The notes below the pieces were generated by a model that was not told the origin of the DNA, made no database searches, and saw only the letters and a list, made by a program, of their open reading frames with translations. The position numbers and the translations under genes were made by a program. From Sphaerothrix epifaneia (GTDB lineage: Bacteria > Cyanobacteriota > Cyanobacteriia > Phormidesmidales > Phormidesmidaceae), in the NCBI RefSeq assembly GCF_042788235.1, contig NZ_JBHZOL010000071.1:1-64000 (forward strand): DNA of 64,000 bases, written 5' to 3'. Of the stretch, positions 27,608 through 36,757 are shown piece by piece; the stretch's first letter is position 1; every line of letters begins with the position of its first letter.

Positions 27608-30423
27608 TGACAGCACTTTCTATGCGTATTCCTACCGCCACTTATCGCCTGCAGTTTTGTCCGGATTTCACCTTTGCCGACGCTCAGAAAATTGTTCCCT
27701 ATCTTAAAGAACTGGGCATTTCTGACATTTACGCCTCACCCATCTTCAAAGCTCGTTCGGGCAGTCCCCACGGCTATGATGTGGTTGACCCGACCCAGCT
27801 CAACCCCGATTTAGGCACAGAAGCCAATTTTGAGTCGTTAGTAGAGGCTTTACACCAGCAGCAGATGGGTTGGGTGCAAGATATTGTGCCTAACCACATG
27901 GCTTATGACAGCCAAAACCATTTTTTAATGGATGTGATGGAGCATGGCTCCCAGTCAGAATATTTTCACTATTTCGACATTGATTGGGAACACCCTTACG
28001 AAGACATTCGTGGCAAAATTCTTGCGCCCCTGTTGGGAGATTTTTATGGTCGCTGTTTAGAAGCCGGACAAATCCAGCTAGCCTACGAAGAAAGCGGACT
28101 AACCGTTAACTATTACGACCTGAAATTACCGCTCAATATTGAATCTTATGGGTTGTTTCTGCGGCAAGATTTAGGTCAGCTAGCTCGCGATTTAGGGCGG
28201 CGACATCCTGACTTTATTAAGCTGTTAGGGTTGCTCTATATGCTGAAAGGCATTGCCACTGAAACCACCGGGCAGCAAAGACGTGACCAAGCTCAGTTTG
28301 TTAAAGAACTGCTTTGGGAGCTATACGAAGGCAATAGCGAAATCAAAGCTTTTATTGATCGCAATATCAAAACCTTTAATGGTCAGCCCAATCAAGCCGA
28401 AAGCTTTGATCTGCTTGACCAACTGTTAAACGCCCAATTTTATCGCCTTTCTTTTTGGAAGGTGGGGGCTGAAGAACTCAACTATCGCCGCTTTTTTACT
28501 GTTAATGAGCTAATTTCTATTCGAGTTGAAGATCCAGAAGTCTTCAAAAAGACGCACCATCTGATTTCTCGGCTGGTAAAAGACGGCAAAATTGAAGGTT
28601 TACGGGTCGATCACGTCGATGGTTTGTATGATCCTAGTCGCTATTTGCAGCGCCTGCGGGAAAGCATGGGCGATATTTATCTCACCGTCGAGAAAATTTT
28701 GGAATCTGACGAAGAACTTCCTACCAAATGGCCGATTCAGGGTACATCAGGGTATGACTTTTTAAACCAGGTCAACAGCGTCTTTTGCGATCGCAATCAC
28801 AAGCAAGCCTTTAGCCAAATTTATGCTCAGCTCGTTGGCTACGTGCCTGACTATAAAGAGGTTTTTTGTGAGAAAAAACGTCTGATTGCGGGCACAACTC
28901 TGGTGGGTGATATCAATAATCTAGCTCACCTGCTCAAGCAAATTGCTGGCAAATATCGCTATGGCCGAGACTTTACTTTCAACGGCCTGAGAAAGGCGAT
29001 TCAAGAAGTTTTGGTTCAGTTTCCGATTTACTGCACCTATATCAATAGCACCACCGTTGGTAGCCGCGATCGCGCGTACATTCAAACAGCTATTCGGCGA
29101 TCGCGGCAAAGCCTACCCCGTTTGCTGAATGAGCTAAACCTGATTGAAAAGATTTTGCTCCTAGATGAACAAGACACCCTAACCGACTCAGAGCGGGCGC
29201 TTTGGCTACATTTTGTCATGCGCTTTCAGCAGTTTTCTGGGCCGCTGATGGCTAAGGGAATTGAAGATACGCTTTTCTATGTTTACAACCGCTTTTTGTC
29301 TCTCAACGAAGTCGGCGGTGATCCCAGCCAGTTTGGCCTTTCGCTAGAAGCCTTTCATCAAGCCAATCAGCAGCGGCTAGCCGATTGGCCTCATAGTATG
29401 AATGCCACTTCAACCCACGATACTAAGCGGAGTGAAGATGTGCGATCGCGCCTCAACGTCCTTTCCGAAATTCCCCGCGTTTGGAAGCAGCAAGTTGACA
29501 CCTGGCGCGACCTCAATCGCGACCACAAAACGGTTGTTGATGACCGTCAAATTCCAGACGACAATGACGAGTATTTTCTTTATCAAACCTTGATGGGGGC
29601 TTTTCCCTTTTCGGGCGAAGTGTCTGCCGAGTTTGTCAGCCGCATCAAAGATTATTTAGTGAAAGCCGTTCGAGAAGCCAAAGTACATACGGCTTGGCTG
29701 CGGCCTGATAGTGAGTATGAAGAAGGCTTTGTCGCCTTTGCGGAAAAATTGCTGCAACCGGGTCAAGATAATGAATTCCTCCAGACTTTTCTGCCCTTTC
29801 AGCAAAAAATTGCCACCTACGGCAGGTTGAATTCTCTGTCGCAAACGCTGCTTAAAATAGCTTCTCCCGGTGTGCCCGATTTTTATCAGGGAACAGAACT
29901 GTGGGACTTGAGCCTGGTAGACCCTGACAACCGCCGTCCGGTGGACTATGATGAGCGGCTGTCGTTTGTGCAAGAAATTAAGCGTCGCTGCCAAACGGGT
30001 ATGGCTAGCTTGCTAGACGATCTCGCCGCGAGTCGGGCTGATGGACGGCAAAAGCTGTTTTTAATTGTGCAAGCCTTGGCGGCTCGGCAGCAATATGGGC
30101 GAGTGTTTCAAAAGGGTGAGTACATTCCCCTCAAAGTCAACGGCACGCACGCCAATCATGTCATTGCGTTTGCCCGCCGCTATCAAGATACGACTCTCAT
30201 GGCGATCGCCCCCCGGTTTTTAACCGGACTCATTCAGCCTGACACTCAGCCCCTTGGCAAAATCGTCTGGCAAGATACTTATTTAGACATTCCCGCTGAG
30301 CTGCGTGCTCCCTGGCAAGATACCCTCACCCATACCAAAATTATGGATACCGCTCAGCTACCAATCGGTAATATTTTGCAGCGCTTTCCAGTAGCGCTAT
30401 TGGTCAATCAACCCACCCCTTAG
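27607..30423 (+). CDS. treY: Malto-oligosyltrehalose synthase
   Basis: TreY (938 residues) converts the reducing-end alpha-1,4 link of a maltodextrin to alpha,alpha-1,1, making maltooligosyl-trehalose. Family motifs are IPTATYRLQF at the N-terminus, GISDIYASPIF, SPHGYDVVDP, VQDIVPNHMAY, the nucleophile region GLRVDHVDGLYDP, TVEKILESDEELP, and STHDTKRSEDVR. The C-terminal PGVPDFYQGTEL followed by DNRRPVDY is characteristic. A one-base TGATG overlap with treZ implies translational coupling. A strong hairpin follows the stop. Confidence 0.96.
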   Translation: MTALSMRIPTATYRLQFCPDFTFADAQKIVPYLKELGISDIYASPIFKARSGSPHGYDVVDPTQLNPDLGTEANFESLVEALHQQQMGWVQDIVPNHMAYDSQNHFLMDVMEHGSQSEYFHYFDIDWEHPYEDIRGKILAPLLGDFYGRCLEAGQIQLAYEESGLTVNYYDLKLPLNIESYGLFLRQDLGQLARDLGRRHPDFIKLLGLLYMLKGIATETTGQQRRDQAQFVKELLWELYEGNSEIKAFIDRNIKTFNGQPNQAESFDLLDQLLNAQFYRLSFWKVGAEELNYRRFFTVNELISIRVEDPEVFKKTHHLISRLVKDGKIEGLRVDHVDGLYDPSRYLQRLRESMGDIYLTVEKILESDEELPTKWPIQGTSGYDFLNQVNSVFCDRNHKQAFSQIYAQLVGYVPDYKEVFCEKKRLIAGTTLVGDINNLAHLLKQIAGKYRYGRDFTFNGLRKAIQEVLVQFPIYCTYINSTTVGSRDRAYIQTAIRRSRQSLPRLLNELNLIEKILLLDEQDTLTDSERALWLHFVMRFQQFSGPLMAKGIEDTLFYVYNRFLSLNEVGGDPSQFGLSLEAFHQANQQRLADWPHSMNATSTHDTKRSEDVRSRLNVLSEIPRVWKQQVDTWRDLNRDHKTVVDDRQIPDDNDEYFLYQTLMGAFPFSGEVSAEFVSRIKDYLVKAVREAKVHTAWLRPDSEYEEGFVAFAEKLLQPGQDNEFLQTFLPFQQKIATYGRLNSLSQTLLKIASPGVPDFYQGTELWDLSLVDPDNRRPVDYDERLSFVQEIKRRCQTGMASLLDDLAASRADGRQKLFLIVQALAARQQYGRVFQKGEYIPLKVNGTHANHVIAFARRYQDTTLMAIAPRFLTGLIQPDTQPLGKIVWQDTYLDIPAELRAPWQDTLTHTKIMDTAQLPIGNILQRFPVALLVNQPTP

Positions 30424-30464
30424 CGCCGGGGCAACTCTTTGGTTTAGGTGAACTCTACTTTCGC

Positions 30465-30522
30465 GTCAGATGGGCAAAGGCCGATCGTCCTAACCCATCT
30501 GACAATAGAGCGGCTATTTTTT
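30465..30522 (+). terminator. Double hairpin between treY and treH
   Basis: GTCAGATGGG at 30465-30474 pairs perfectly with CCCATCTGAC at 30494-30503. Right after it, AATAG (30504-30508) pairs with CTATT (30514-30518) and runs into six T (30517-30522). Together they look like a terminator or attenuator that would separate treZ-treY from treH transcription. Confidence 0.7.
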
Positions 30523-30610
30523 AAGCTGCGATTAAGCTGCGATCGCCCAGACATATCTTTAATTAACTTTTTAGTTATCCTGTCAAACAGTCAATTTATT
30601 TTTAATTACC

Positions 30611-32137
30611 GTGACTTTTTCTTCGACGCCAGCCGATATTCAACGGCCAACGGAAACTCAAATTCAAGCGGTTAGAACCTACATCAAAAAAACTTGGCGT
30701 ACCCTCTCCCGTTCTCTGGGTCATATTTTAGAAGCGGCTCAAGACCCCAAGCTAGAGCACGACATGAGCAAACCCTGGCGGGTCTATATTTCTCCCCGTG
30801 AGGATCTAGCCACCGTACAGCAATCCATTCGGCAGGCTGTAACCCCAACCGAATTTGAGCAAATTGAGCTGCGCGTGTTGCCCCCCGAACCCGACCAGAT
30901 TAAAGAACACGGTTTACTCTATCTGCCCTACGACTATGTGGTACCCGGCGGGCGGTTTAACGAAATGTATGGCTGGGACAGCTACTTTATCATGCTGGGA
31001 CTGTTGCACGATGGCGAAATCAGACTAGCCCAAAGTATGGTCGATCAGCTAATTTACGAAGTTGAGCATTATGGTACGGTGCTGAATGCCAACCGAACTT
31101 ACATGCTCAATCGCTCACAGCCCCCCATCCTCACTCGCATGGTGCTGCGGCTTTTTGAGGTCACCCAGGACAAAACCTGGCTCCAAACCGTCTTACCTTC
31201 TGTCGAGCACTATTATTTTTACTGGATAGTTCCCCCCCATTTAAACCAAACGACAGGGTTGTCTCACTACAATGCTTTGGGCAAAGGGCCAGCCCCTGAA
31301 GTTCTAGCCTCTGAGCGCGACGAAGCAGGTCGTACCCACTACGATCGCGTGCGCGAATATTACCGCGAACATGAAGTGAGCGACTATGAAGTCAATCTCT
31401 ATTACGATCGCGAACAAGATCAGCTCACCGAGTTGTTTTATCAAGGCGATCGTTCCATGCGAGAGTCAGGGTTTGACATCACCAATCGGTTTGGCCCCTT
31501 TAGCGCTGATATTATCCACTGCGCCCCCGTTTGCTTAAATGTGCTGCTCTACCAAATGGAGCTAGATATTGCTGAAATGAAGCGCATTTTAGGGCATACC
31601 GAGGCGATCGCCTATTGGCAACAGCAAGCCGAAAATCGCTGTCAACTGATTGACAAGTTTTTGTGGGACGAACCAACCGGACTTTACTTTGATTACAATT
31701 TCCGCACTGGCAAGCGGCGGCCCTATGAATTTGTCACCACCTTCTTTCCCCTCTGGGCTGGTATCGCTTCTGAGCAGCAAGCCCAGCGCGTAGTCGAAAA
31801 TCTAGACAAGTTTGAAGCCCCGGGTGGCCTGCTAACCAGCACCTATGTTTCTGGCAATCAATGGGATGCGCCCTTTGGCTGGGCACCTTTGACCTTGTTT
31901 GCTGTGGAAGGATTGCAGCGATATGGTTATGAAGCCGAAGCACAACGCATTGCCAGCAAGTTTATTCACATGGTGATTCAAGAGTTTGAAAAAAGCGGCA
32001 CGCTGGTCGAAAAATATGACGTGGTGCGCTGCTCAGCCCAAGTTTCTGATGAAATTCACTTTGGCTATAGCTCTAATGAAATTGGCTTTGGCTGGACGAA
32101 TGGAGTTTTACTCGAACTGCTCGATCGCTATTGCTAA
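30611..32137 (+). CDS. treH: Trehalase, glycoside hydrolase family 37
   Basis: The protein (508 residues from a GTG start) carries both GH37 trehalase signatures: PGGRFNEMYGWDSYF near residues 115-129 and QWDAPFGWAP near residues 416-425. It hydrolyses trehalose to two glucose molecules. There is no signal peptide, so it acts in the cytoplasm. Placing it beside treZ-treY gives make-and-break control of the pool; the treY/treH hairpin suggests its expression can be uncoupled. A treYZH grouping is known in other cyanobacteria, such as Nostoc. Confidence 0.92.
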   Translation: MTFSSTPADIQRPTETQIQAVRTYIKKTWRTLSRSLGHILEAAQDPKLEHDMSKPWRVYISPREDLATVQQSIRQAVTPTEFEQIELRVLPPEPDQIKEHGLLYLPYDYVVPGGRFNEMYGWDSYFIMLGLLHDGEIRLAQSMVDQLIYEVEHYGTVLNANRTYMLNRSQPPILTRMVLRLFEVTQDKTWLQTVLPSVEHYYFYWIVPPHLNQTTGLSHYNALGKGPAPEVLASERDEAGRTHYDRVREYYREHEVSDYEVNLYYDREQDQLTELFYQGDRSMRESGFDITNRFGPFSADIIHCAPVCLNVLLYQMELDIAEMKRILGHTEAIAYWQQQAENRCQLIDKFLWDEPTGLYFDYNFRTGKRRPYEFVTTFFPLWAGIASEQQAQRVVENLDKFEAPGGLLTSTYVSGNQWDAPFGWAPLTLFAVEGLQRYGYEAEAQRIASKFIHMVIQEFEKSGTLVEKYDVVRCSAQVSDEIHFGYSSNEIGFGWTNGVLLELLDRYC

Positions 32138-32263
32138 TCTCTGATTGGCCGAAACTAGCCCTAAGAAAACCCGACAATCTAGCTTTTAGCTGATGGGGAG
32201 AAACCGAGCCATCTTCTAGACTAAAAAGCGCTCTCTTGCCTGCCCTGTGCAGCTTTACCTGAC

Positions 32264-33502
32264 GTGACTTATATCGCTCTTTTGCTGATTTTGGGGCTGC
32301 TTTTGCTGGTGGTAACGCTAGGATCGGGCTGGATTGCCCGTTTGCCGTTTTCTTACGCGCTCATTTATCTAATTGTAGGGATTGGCTTGGGGCCGCAAGG
32401 GGTGCAGTGGATTGATCTGCGCCCCAACGCAGAACTCATGGAGCGACTCACTGAGTTTGTAGTAATTGTCTCTGTCTTTGGCTGCGGCCTGAAAATGAAT
32501 CGCCCTCTAAAACCCTGGGTTTGGGCGACTACCGTGCGGCTGATTGGCTTTTTGATGCCGCTCTCAATTTTGGCAGTGGCTTTGGTGGGGCATTGGCTGT
32601 TGGGGTTGGATTGGGGAGCGGCTATTTTGTTAGGCGCTTGTTTGGCTCCAACCGATCCGGTACTGGCTTCTGAAGTGCAGTTAGATCATCCTAGCGATCG
32701 CGACGAACTGCGCTTTGGCTTAACCTCAGAAGGGGGTCTCAACGATTCCTTAGCCTTCCCTTTTGTTTACTTTGGCGTGTATTGGATGACCAAAGGAGAC
32801 TGGCAAACCTGGTTTGCCCAATGGGTTTGGATTGATTTAGTCTGGGCGATCGCGGCTGGCATTGGCATGGGAATTTGGGTAGCCAAAGCGATCGCCTGGG
32901 TGGACGAAAAGCTGCAAAAGCGTCGTCCGGCAGATGACCTGATGGAAGATTTGTTAGCCTTAAGTGCCATTCTGCTAACCTACTCCCTAACCGAATTGGT
33001 CAATGGTTATGGCTTTTTGGCGGTTTTTGTGGCGGGCGTAACGATTCGCAGAAACGCCCATTGCGACCCTGACAAACGGCTGGCTCAGCTTGTCTTTACC
33101 GAACAAATTGAAAAACTCCTAGAAATTGCCACCATTTTGCTGCTGGGATCTTTATTGCAGTTTAGCTCTATTGCCCAATATGGCTATGACGGGCTGATAA
33201 TCACGCTGGCCTTGCTAATGGTCATTCGTCCCCTCGGTACCTGGCTAAGCTTTTTAGGTTGCCGCTTACCCCAAGCTACCCGCTGGCTGTTTGGCTGGTT
33301 CGGTATTCGCGGCATCGGCTCAATTTACTACCTCACCTATGCCTTAGGGCAAGGGGTTGCGGGGCCAGTTGCCGAGCGCATAGCCTGGATTATCTATATC
33401 GTGGTTACGGTTTCAATTGTGCTACATGGCATTAGCGCTACACCGCTAATGCAGTGGTATGAAGGCAGCGTTAAAGCTGAAACCTCTGCCCAAAAATCTT
33501 AA
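32264..33502 (+). CDS. Cation:proton antiporter, CPA1/NhaP type
   Basis: This 412-residue membrane protein starts at GTG and has about twelve hydrophobic helices. The segment LGACLAPTDPVLASEVQ and the following SEGGLNDSLAFPFVY are the core ion-site motifs of NhaP-like Na+ or K+/H+ antiporters. It lacks a long cytoplasmic C-terminal domain (TrkA or CNMP type), ending soon after the last helix. It is expected to exchange Na+ or K+ for H+ across the plasma or thylakoid membrane; ion choice cannot be read from sequence. Confidence 0.88.
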   Translation: MTYIALLLILGLLLLVVTLGSGWIARLPFSYALIYLIVGIGLGPQGVQWIDLRPNAELMERLTEFVVIVSVFGCGLKMNRPLKPWVWATTVRLIGFLMPLSILAVALVGHWLLGLDWGAAILLGACLAPTDPVLASEVQLDHPSDRDELRFGLTSEGGLNDSLAFPFVYFGVYWMTKGDWQTWFAQWVWIDLVWAIAAGIGMGIWVAKAIAWVDEKLQKRRPADDLMEDLLALSAILLTYSLTELVNGYGFLAVFVAGVTIRRNAHCDPDKRLAQLVFTEQIEKLLEIATILLLGSLLQFSSIAQYGYDGLIITLALLMVIRPLGTWLSFLGCRLPQATRWLFGWFGIRGIGSIYYLTYALGQGVAGPVAERIAWIIYIVVTVSIVLHGISATPLMQWYEGSVKAETSAQKS

Positions 33503-33504
33503 AG

Positions 33505-33640
33505 GTATAGCCGTAGCTACTAAGGCATCGCTAAAGGCAGAAGGGACCGTCTAGCACTACTCTCTCAACATACAAGAAGGAAAGCTTTTCTGTCATAGCC
33601 AGCAGCCATTGAAGGGTCTTAACGCTGCTGGCTACAGCGA
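33505..33640 (-). repeat. R1 dispersed repeat, copy F (inverted)
   Basis: A degenerate R1 copy in inverted orientation relative to copy A. Shared blocks are GCTAAAGGCAGAAG, GAAAGCTTTTCTGTCAT and CAGCCATTGAAG, which correspond to the reverse complement of copy A. It fills most of the spacer between the antiporter and the first hybrid kinase. Confidence 0.5.
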
Positions 33641-33879
33641 TCAAAGCCCCAGACACAGCATTTTGGCTGCGGCTTCAGCCACAAAAACCAAGCACTCAAA
33701 CAGCAGCCCCTGCTTTAGTGAAGCGGCGTCAGTGGGCACTCTGGAAGCAACGACGCTCCTTTAAGTTTAAGACTGAGATCCGCTGGCTCGTCGGCCATAG
33801 AGACGGGCTGGCGACTATCAAGTATCTGAACTTGGGGCTGAGGTTAGGATACTTGGTTGAACGTCTATGGGGCAGAACG

Positions 33880-36726
33880 ATGCCGCGTCACGTCTTCAGA
33901 CCCGCTAAGCAACTCCCCCTACAGGTTGTCTTAATCATTCCCTTCTGGTTGCAGATTTTCGCAGCCGTAGGGTTAACAGGCTATTTTTCCCTCCGTAACG
34001 GGCAAAAAGCAGTTGAAGATTTAGCAGCCCAGCTTGAAGCTGAAGTAGGAGCGCGGGTGGATCAGCATCTAAACAGCTACTTAGAGATCCCCGTGCAGAT
34101 GACACAGGTCAACTTAGACGCGATCGCCCGCGGTTGGCTAAACCTCAACGATACGCAGGCCGCTAGCTATCACTTTTGGCAGCAGATCCAGATCTTTGAC
34201 GTCAGCTACGTAGGGTATGGGCTAGAAACGGGCGCTTTTGCCGGGGCGGGCATTTGGGATGACTTGGGCAACATCATGGTAGATGAAATTGACCCAGCCG
34301 TGAGCGACGACATTGTCACCTACAACACAGATGAGCAAGGAAATCGAACCGATATTGAAGTTCAAGAAGCCTACGACTTTCGCTCAGAAGTGTGGTACGA
34401 AAAGACCGTTGACCTGCAGCAAGCCAACTGGAGCGAGCCTTTTGTTTGGGAAGATGAGCCAGAGGTAATTTCAGTTTCTTTCAATGCGCCGCTCTACACC
34501 GAAGCAGGCGAATTTATCGGCGTTATTGGCACTGATCATATCCTCTCCAGCATTAGCGATTTTTTGAGCAGCATTCAGCTAAGCCCAGCCGCGAAGGTTT
34601 TTATTCTTGAACCCAACGGTTTGTTGATTGCCAGCTCTAGTGGTGACCAGCCCTACATTTTAGTTGAAGGCAGAGCAGAGCGGCGCAGTGCTTTAGATAG
34701 CCAAGATTTGTTGATTAGCGCCTCGGCTCACTACCTCAAAGATCAGTTTCAAGATTTTGACCAAATCCAGACAGCTCATCAGCTTCAGTTTGAATTGGAC
34801 GGCAAACGCCAGTTTGTGCAGGTAGCACCCTGGCAAGATGATTTTGGCCTAGACTGGCTTGTGGTTGTGGCGGTACCTGAGTCTGACTTTATGGCTCAGA
34901 TTCATCAAAATACGCGTACCACTATTTGGCTTTGCCTGGGTTCACTGGTCATAGCAGCAGGGTTAGGCGTTTTGACCGCACGTTGGATTGCCCGCCCAAT
35001 TTTACAGCTGCGGGAAGCCAGCCAAGCGATCGCCCACGGTAATTTACCCCTAGCAGCCATCCCTACACTGGCTCCTGAAGCCGCCACTAGCAGAATTCAT
35101 GAACTTCAGGATTTAGCCCAAGCTTTTAGACAAATGGCGGCGCAGTTGCGAAACTCGTTCAGCGCCCTTGAGCAAACCAACGTCGCTTTAGAAAGCCGCG
35201 TCATAGAAAGAACGGCTGAGCTACAAACGGCCAAAGAAGCTGCTGACGCGGCCAACCAGGCCAAAAGCGAGTTTTTAGCCAACATCAGCCACGAACTACG
35301 CACGCCCCTCAACGGCATTTTGGGCTACACCCAAATTTTGCAGCGCGATGCCAAAGCCACCGCTAAACAGCGTGATGGCTTAGCCATTGTGCAACAGTGC
35401 GGCTCTCACCTGCTGACGCTCATTAACGATATTTTAGATATTTCTAAAATTGAAGCTGGAAAAATTGAACTCTCGCCCCACGACTTTCCTCTGCCTGAGT
35501 TTCTCAGAGGAGTGGCTGAGATTTGTCGGATTAAAGCTGAGCAAAAAGAAATTGATTTTAGCTATCAGGTGCTTAGCCCTTTACCCGCAGCCGTTTTTGC
35601 CGATGAAAAGCGGCTACGTCAGATTTTAATTAACTTACTGGGCAATGCGATCAAATTTACTCACACAGGAGGCGTCACGTTTCGAGTTGGGGTGGTTGAT
35701 TCTGCCCCTACTCGCCCCCCTTCGGCTCAGGCGTCGGCCTCATTACCTGCTGCCGATCAGTCCTCTATGGCAACGCTGCGCTTCCAGGTAGAAGATACCG
35801 GCATTGGCATTGCCCCAGAAGAACTCGCCAAAATCTTTTTACCCTTTGAGCAAGCGGGCGATCGCGATCGCAAGCAAGAAGGGACTGGTCTAGGACTTGC
35901 AATCAGCCAGCGGCTAGCCACCCTGATGGGCAGTCAACTCAAGGTCAAAAGCGTTCTGGGTCAAGGGAGCCTATTTGAGTTTGAATTAGCGCTACAGCAA
36001 TCCACTGAATGGTTCAGCTTAGCCAACCCAGCAACACCTGCCCAGCCAGCCATCATTGGCTACCAGGGAAAGCGCTTAAAAGTTCTGGTCGTAGACGATC
36101 GCCGCGAAAATCGGGGGGTGATTACGCACCTTTTAACCCCCCTTGGCTTTGAAGTCTTTGAAGCCACCAACGGTAAGGAAGGCTTAGAAACAGCTATTCG
36201 TTGTTTGCCTGACTTAATCATTACAGACTTACTCATGCCCGAAATTGACGGCTTCAAACTGGCACGAAAGCTCAGACAACTACCAGCGCTACAAAACACC
36301 GTCCTGATTGCCTCATCCGCCAGCGTCTTTGAATTTAATCGCCAAAAGAGTCAGGCTGCAGGCTGTCACGATTTTTTACCAAAACCAATTCAGACCGATG
36401 AGCTATTTGAAAAATTACAGCGCTATCTTCACCTCACCTGGATTTATCAAGCCGCTTCGCCTGCCCCACCCCAGATCCCTCAGCCTGCCCCCTCAGCAAT
36501 TTTGCAGGTTCCACCCGCCGCCGAACTCATTGCCCTATATGAAGCTGCCGAAATTGGCCACATTGAAGGTATTAAGCAGGAAGCTTTGCGGTTGAAACAG
36601 CTCGATCCTCAATATGAAACCTTCATAAATGAGATTTTAGAATTAACTGAAGCGCTAGAGTATGAGCTAGTGCTGCAACGCATAACCCCCTATATTAACA
36701 ATCAACCGCTTGATGAAGGTAATTGA
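33880..36726 (+). CDS. Membrane hybrid sensor histidine kinase (Cache-HAMP-HisKA-HATPase-REC)
   Basis: The protein has 948 residues from the ATG at 33880; the frame is open to a GTG at 33718. Two transmembrane helices (about residues 13-38 and 347-370) bracket a ~300-residue sensor domain that resembles dCache (VGYGLETGAFAGA, then YDFRSEVWYEKTV and FIGVIGTDHILSSI). HAMP and a coiled coil follow. HisKA has the phosphorylated His in SHELRTPLNG (His471; codon at 35290), HATPase has NLLGNAIKFTHTGG and GTGLGLAISQ, and the receiver has phospho-Asp in DLLMPEIDG (Asp783). A helical tail ends the protein. It probably senses a small extracellular ligand; output partner unknown. Confidence 0.88.
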   Translation: MPRHVFRPAKQLPLQVVLIIPFWLQIFAAVGLTGYFSLRNGQKAVEDLAAQLEAEVGARVDQHLNSYLEIPVQMTQVNLDAIARGWLNLNDTQAASYHFWQQIQIFDVSYVGYGLETGAFAGAGIWDDLGNIMVDEIDPAVSDDIVTYNTDEQGNRTDIEVQEAYDFRSEVWYEKTVDLQQANWSEPFVWEDEPEVISVSFNAPLYTEAGEFIGVIGTDHILSSISDFLSSIQLSPAAKVFILEPNGLLIASSSGDQPYILVEGRAERRSALDSQDLLISASAHYLKDQFQDFDQIQTAHQLQFELDGKRQFVQVAPWQDDFGLDWLVVVAVPESDFMAQIHQNTRTTIWLCLGSLVIAAGLGVLTARWIARPILQLREASQAIAHGNLPLAAIPTLAPEAATSRIHELQDLAQAFRQMAAQLRNSFSALEQTNVALESRVIERTAELQTAKEAADAANQAKSEFLANISHELRTPLNGILGYTQILQRDAKATAKQRDGLAIVQQCGSHLLTLINDILDISKIEAGKIELSPHDFPLPEFLRGVAEICRIKAEQKEIDFSYQVLSPLPAAVFADEKRLRQILINLLGNAIKFTHTGGVTFRVGVVDSAPTRPPSAQASASLPAADQSSMATLRFQVEDTGIGIAPEELAKIFLPFEQAGDRDRKQEGTGLGLAISQRLATLMGSQLKVKSVLGQGSLFEFELALQQSTEWFSLANPATPAQPAIIGYQGKRLKVLVVDDRRENRGVITHLLTPLGFEVFEATNGKEGLETAIRCLPDLIITDLLMPEIDGFKLARKLRQLPALQNTVLIASSASVFEFNRQKSQAAGCHDFLPKPIQTDELFEKLQRYLHLTWIYQAASPAPPQIPQPAPSAILQVPPAAELIALYEAAEIGHIEGIKQEALRLKQLDPQYETFINEILELTEALEYELVLQRITPYINNQPLDEGN

Positions 36727-36757
36727 GAAAGCCTATCACTAGCCTCGCTAGCAAGCT

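Noticed and set aside
30448..30675. 75-codon frame between treY and treH
   Set aside because: It spans the hairpin region and overlaps the treH start; nothing supports translation.
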